Shown piece by piece: positions 5,964 to 7,896 of a DNA stretch of 7,896 nt (its first letter is position 1; each line of letters opens with the position of its first letter). The translations under genes were made by a program, and so were the position numbers. This stretch comes from Opitutaceae bacterium. GTDB taxonomy: Bacteria > Verrucomicrobiota > Verrucomicrobiia > Opitutales > Opitutaceae. The stretch is taken from positions 1-7,896 of the forward strand of contig SYDD01000288.1 in the NCBI GenBank assembly GCA_005786775.1, written 5' to 3'. The notes beneath the pieces were generated by a model that was not told the DNA's origin, searched no databases, and saw nothing but the letters and a program-made list of their open reading frames with translations.

Positions 5964-7226
5964 ATGACCTTCGCAGAGTGGCGCGGGATGGAACCGGCGG
6001 CGGCGGCGGCGGAAGTGCACCGGCGGGTACGGACCCGGCTGGAGCCCGCGCAGCAACGCGCCGTGCTCGCGTGGCTGCGGCCGGAAGCCGAGCTCGCGGG
6101 GGCGCTCGCGGCGGCGGATCCGGGCCGGCCGCTGGGCCGAGTCCCCTACTTCGCCAAGGACCTATTCGACACGGCCGGGATACCGACGGCCGCGGGATCC
6201 ACCTTCTTGCCGCGGGAAAGGGCCTCTGGCACGCGCGACGGGGCGCTGGTGGCGGCGTGCGGCCGGGTCGGCGCGGTCCTCGCGGGCAAGACGCACCTGC
6301 ACGAGTTCGCGTACGGCATCACCGGGGAGAATCCGCATCATGGCGACTGCCACCGGCCCGGCTTTTCCGGGCGGACCACCGGCGGCTCAAGCAGCGGTTC
6401 CGCCGCCGCGGTCGCGGCCGGGATCGTCCCCCTGGCCCTCGCGACCGACACGGGAGGATCCGTCCGCGTGCCGGCGGCCTTTTGCGGCCTTTTCGGCCTG
6501 CGGCTGAGCCCAGGGGAACCCTGGATCACGGATGCGGTGCCCCTCGCGCCCACCTGCGACACCGCAGGTTGGTTCACCGCCGGGGCGGAGGATCTCGCGC
6601 TGGTCCTCGAGGCGCTGCTCCCAGCCGAGCGGGCCGCGGAACGTCCGCTGCGCGGCCGCAGTTGGGCGCCCCCAGGACTTGACCCCGACGTGGCCAAGGC
6701 CTTCGGGCGGGCTGCTGGGCAACTCGCGGAGCCGGCGGAGCGAGCGCTCACGGACGCGCTCGCCGCCGGCTTTGCGCCCGCGCTGGCGGCGTACCACACG
6801 CTGGTCTCGACGGAGGCGTGGGCGTGGCACCGCGGCTGGTTTGCCCGCCGCGCGCCAGAGTACGACCCCAACGTCCGTCAGCGGCTGGAGAACGCGGCGC
6901 GCGTCACCCCGGAACAGGAGGCAGCGGCGCGCGCGGCGACGGAGGGCGTGCGGGCGGTCTGGCGCGACTACTTCCGCACGCACGATTTCATTGTCCTGCC
7001 CGCGGCGCCCACGCCTGCTCCGACCAAGGCGGAGTGCACCCCCGAACTGCGCAACCGGATCATCGAACTGACCGCCCCAGCGAGCCTCGGTGGTCAACCC
7101 GTGCTTTCGCTGCCCGTTGCCTTGCCGGACGGGCTCACGACCGGCCTGCAGGTGATCGTCCCGGATCACCGCAGCCCGGTGCTGCGGTGGGCCCTGCGGG
7201 CATTCCGGCCGGACCAAGCAGGTTGA
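5964..7226 (+). CDS. Amidase-signature family hydrolase
   Basis: A 420-residue member of the amidase signature family, which hydrolyses carboxamides (or carbamoyl/urea-type C-N bonds) with a Ser-cisSer-Lys triad. All three residues are present: Lys65 in VPYFAKDLFDTAG, cis-Ser142 in TTGGSSSGSAAAVAAG, and nucleophile Ser166 in ATDTGGSVRVPAAFCGL; the 24-residue spacing between the serines is the family norm. The oxyanion and substrate side continues through GLFGLRLSPG, and the C-terminus (FIVLPAAPTPAP, then GGQPVLSLPVAL and GLQVIVP) matches the family ending. It is somewhat shorter than GatA (about 480), with a compact region after residue 190. There is no gatB or gatC nearby, so a role in Gln-tRNA synthesis is unlikely. 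There is no signal peptide, so it is cytosolic. The start is ATG 5964; an ATG at 5988 is possible. It is divergent from the receptor gene, and its last 92 bases overlap the converging amidohydrolase gene. Confidence 0.92.
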   Translation: MTFAEWRGMEPAAAAAEVHRRVRTRLEPAQQRAVLAWLRPEAELAGALAAADPGRPLGRVPYFAKDLFDTAGIPTAAGSTFLPRERASGTRDGALVAACGRVGAVLAGKTHLHEFAYGITGENPHHGDCHRPGFSGRTTGGSSSGSAAAVAAGIVPLALATDTGGSVRVPAAFCGLFGLRLSPGEPWITDAVPLAPTCDTAGWFTAGAEDLALVLEALLPAERAAERPLRGRSWAPPGLDPDVAKAFGRAAGQLAEPAERALTDALAAGFAPALAAYHTLVSTEAWAWHRGWFARRAPEYDPNVRQRLENAARVTPEQEAAARAATEGVRAVWRDYFRTHDFIVLPAAPTPAPTKAECTPELRNRIIELTAPASLGGQPVLSLPVALPDGLTTGLQVIVPDHRSPVLRWALRAFRPDQAG

Positions 7227-7896
7227 GGAGATTCCCGCCGAGCACCGCGGCATCGGCCCCGCCAGCACGGGCCTCGGCGACAAAACGGGCGAGTCCGGAG
7301 CCGCCGTCCCGGGGATAAAGGTGCAACGGATGGTCAGAACCGAAGAGCACGCGCTCCGGCCCAACCGCGCGAAGAAAACGCTCCCAGATCCCGGGCCCGT
7401 GCACCAAGGGAGAGGCGGCGGTGTCGTACCAGACATTCGCGGGCGCGGGACCTTCGCCGGCCAGGGGCAGCAGCCCTCCCCAATGCGCGAGGATGAAACA
7501 GGTCTGCGGGAAGCGGAGCGCCAGCGCGCGGAAGTCCGCCAGCGGCGTGGCGATGCGCCCGGGATACGGCCCGGCCGCCGGATCGGTGACGTGGAGGTTC
7601 ACCGGCCAGCCTGCGGCGCCGGCCCAGGCAAGGACGGCCTCGAAACCGGGCGCGGTGAGATCGTGGTGCTGGGCGTGCGGCGACAGCTCCCCCACGCCGC
7701 ACAGGCCCTCGTCGCGGGCGCGCTCCAGCTCCGCGAGGCAGGGCGCGGGTCCGGCGGCGGGCTGGACGGTCGCGAACGCCGAGAGGCGATCGGGGTGCGC
7801 GCGGACGCAGGCGGCGAAGAACCGGTTCTGGCCGGCGCAGGAGGCGGCCTGTTCCCAGTACCAGCCAAGCAGCACCGCGCGCTCGATCCCGGCGGC
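7135..7896 (-). CDS. Amidohydrolase family protein (Amidohydro_2 type), 5'-truncated by window edge
   Basis: Only 253 C-terminal residues are visible; the reading frame is open to the right edge, and AAGIERAVLLGWYWEQ reads as the interior of the family domain, so the true start lies outside. This is a metal-dependent TIM-barrel hydrolase related to the ACMSD/dihydroorotase-like group. Visible landmarks are QNRFFAACVRAHPDRL, GVGELSPH, a metal-site histidine in PVNLHVTDP, another histidine in FILAHWGG, and the catalytic aspartate in VLFGSDHPLHLYPRD; the N-terminal His-x-His is off the window. The domain ends near AVLGGNLLNLLG. The following Pro/Gly/Ala-rich tail of roughly 25 residues is encoded antisense to the end of the amidase gene and looks like a non-domain extension. 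The substrate is unknown; possible reactions include hydrolysis of cyclic amides or lactones and decarboxylation. Confidence 0.88.
   Translation of the reverse strand, partial: AAGIERAVLLGWYWEQAASCAGQNRFFAACVRAHPDRLSAFATVQPAAGPAPCLAELERARDEGLCGVGELSPHAQHHDLTAPGFEAVLAWAGAAGWPVNLHVTDPAAGPYPGRIATPLADFRALALRFPQTCFILAHWGGLLPLAGEGPAPANVWYDTAASPLVHGPGIWERFLRAVGPERVLFGSDHPLHLYPRDGGSGLARFVAEARAGGADAAVLGGNLLNLLGPAGMPAGPTAAPGCGDPGRSPAGRS

Noticed and set aside
5834..6682. A 282-codon plus-strand open frame
   Set aside because: It covers the divergent gap and the amidase in another frame, with Arg/Gly-rich low-complexity translation and no motifs.
6387..7436. A 349-codon minus-strand open frame
   Set aside because: It is antisense to the amidase, whose triad and family motifs are intact, and its own translation has no recognisable domain.

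Overview
The window is GC-rich bacterial DNA (about two thirds G+C by eye) packed with single-copy metabolic genes and short intergenic gaps. The combination of a quinone-type PyrD, a fused kinase-fold/acetyltransferase ArgA, a long lysine- and acid-rich hypothetical protein, and several starts without a Shine-Dalgarno sequence would fit a GC-rich Verrucomicrobia (Opitutales-like) or proteobacterial genome. This placement is an impression from protein style, not a proven assignment. I see no phage, insertion sequence, CRISPR or plasmid signatures.

Left part (1-2223): a complete tRNA-Leu(GAG) lies on the minus strand, directly downstream of pyrD (dihydroorotate dehydrogenase, de novo pyrimidine synthesis), also on minus. 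An AT-richer divergent promoter region separates pyrD from an unrecognised plus-strand gene. That gene encodes a 260-residue protein with an ordered N-terminal half and a very acidic tail.

Middle (2224-4326): after a gap with strong GC hairpins comes a small membrane-anchored hypothetical protein. It is followed closely on the same strand by argA (N-acetylglutamate synthase, first step of arginine synthesis), so the two may be co-transcribed.

Right part (4367-7896): four genes look like uptake and breakdown of a small nitrogen compound. They are a lipoprotein substrate-binding protein of the NMT1/THI5 type and a RidA-family imine deaminase (both minus, probably one transcript), a divergently transcribed amidase-signature hydrolase (plus), and a metal-dependent amidohydrolase (minus, cut by the right edge). 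The last two converge and overlap by 92 bases. All key catalytic residues visible in these enzymes are intact. The substrate cannot be read from the sequence, and no transporter permease or ATPase is present in the window.

Nothing here is clearly a new biological system. The best leads are the import/hydrolysis cluster, two hairpins placed on translation starts (ridA and the amidase), the convergent gene overlap, and the unrecognised acidic-tail protein.
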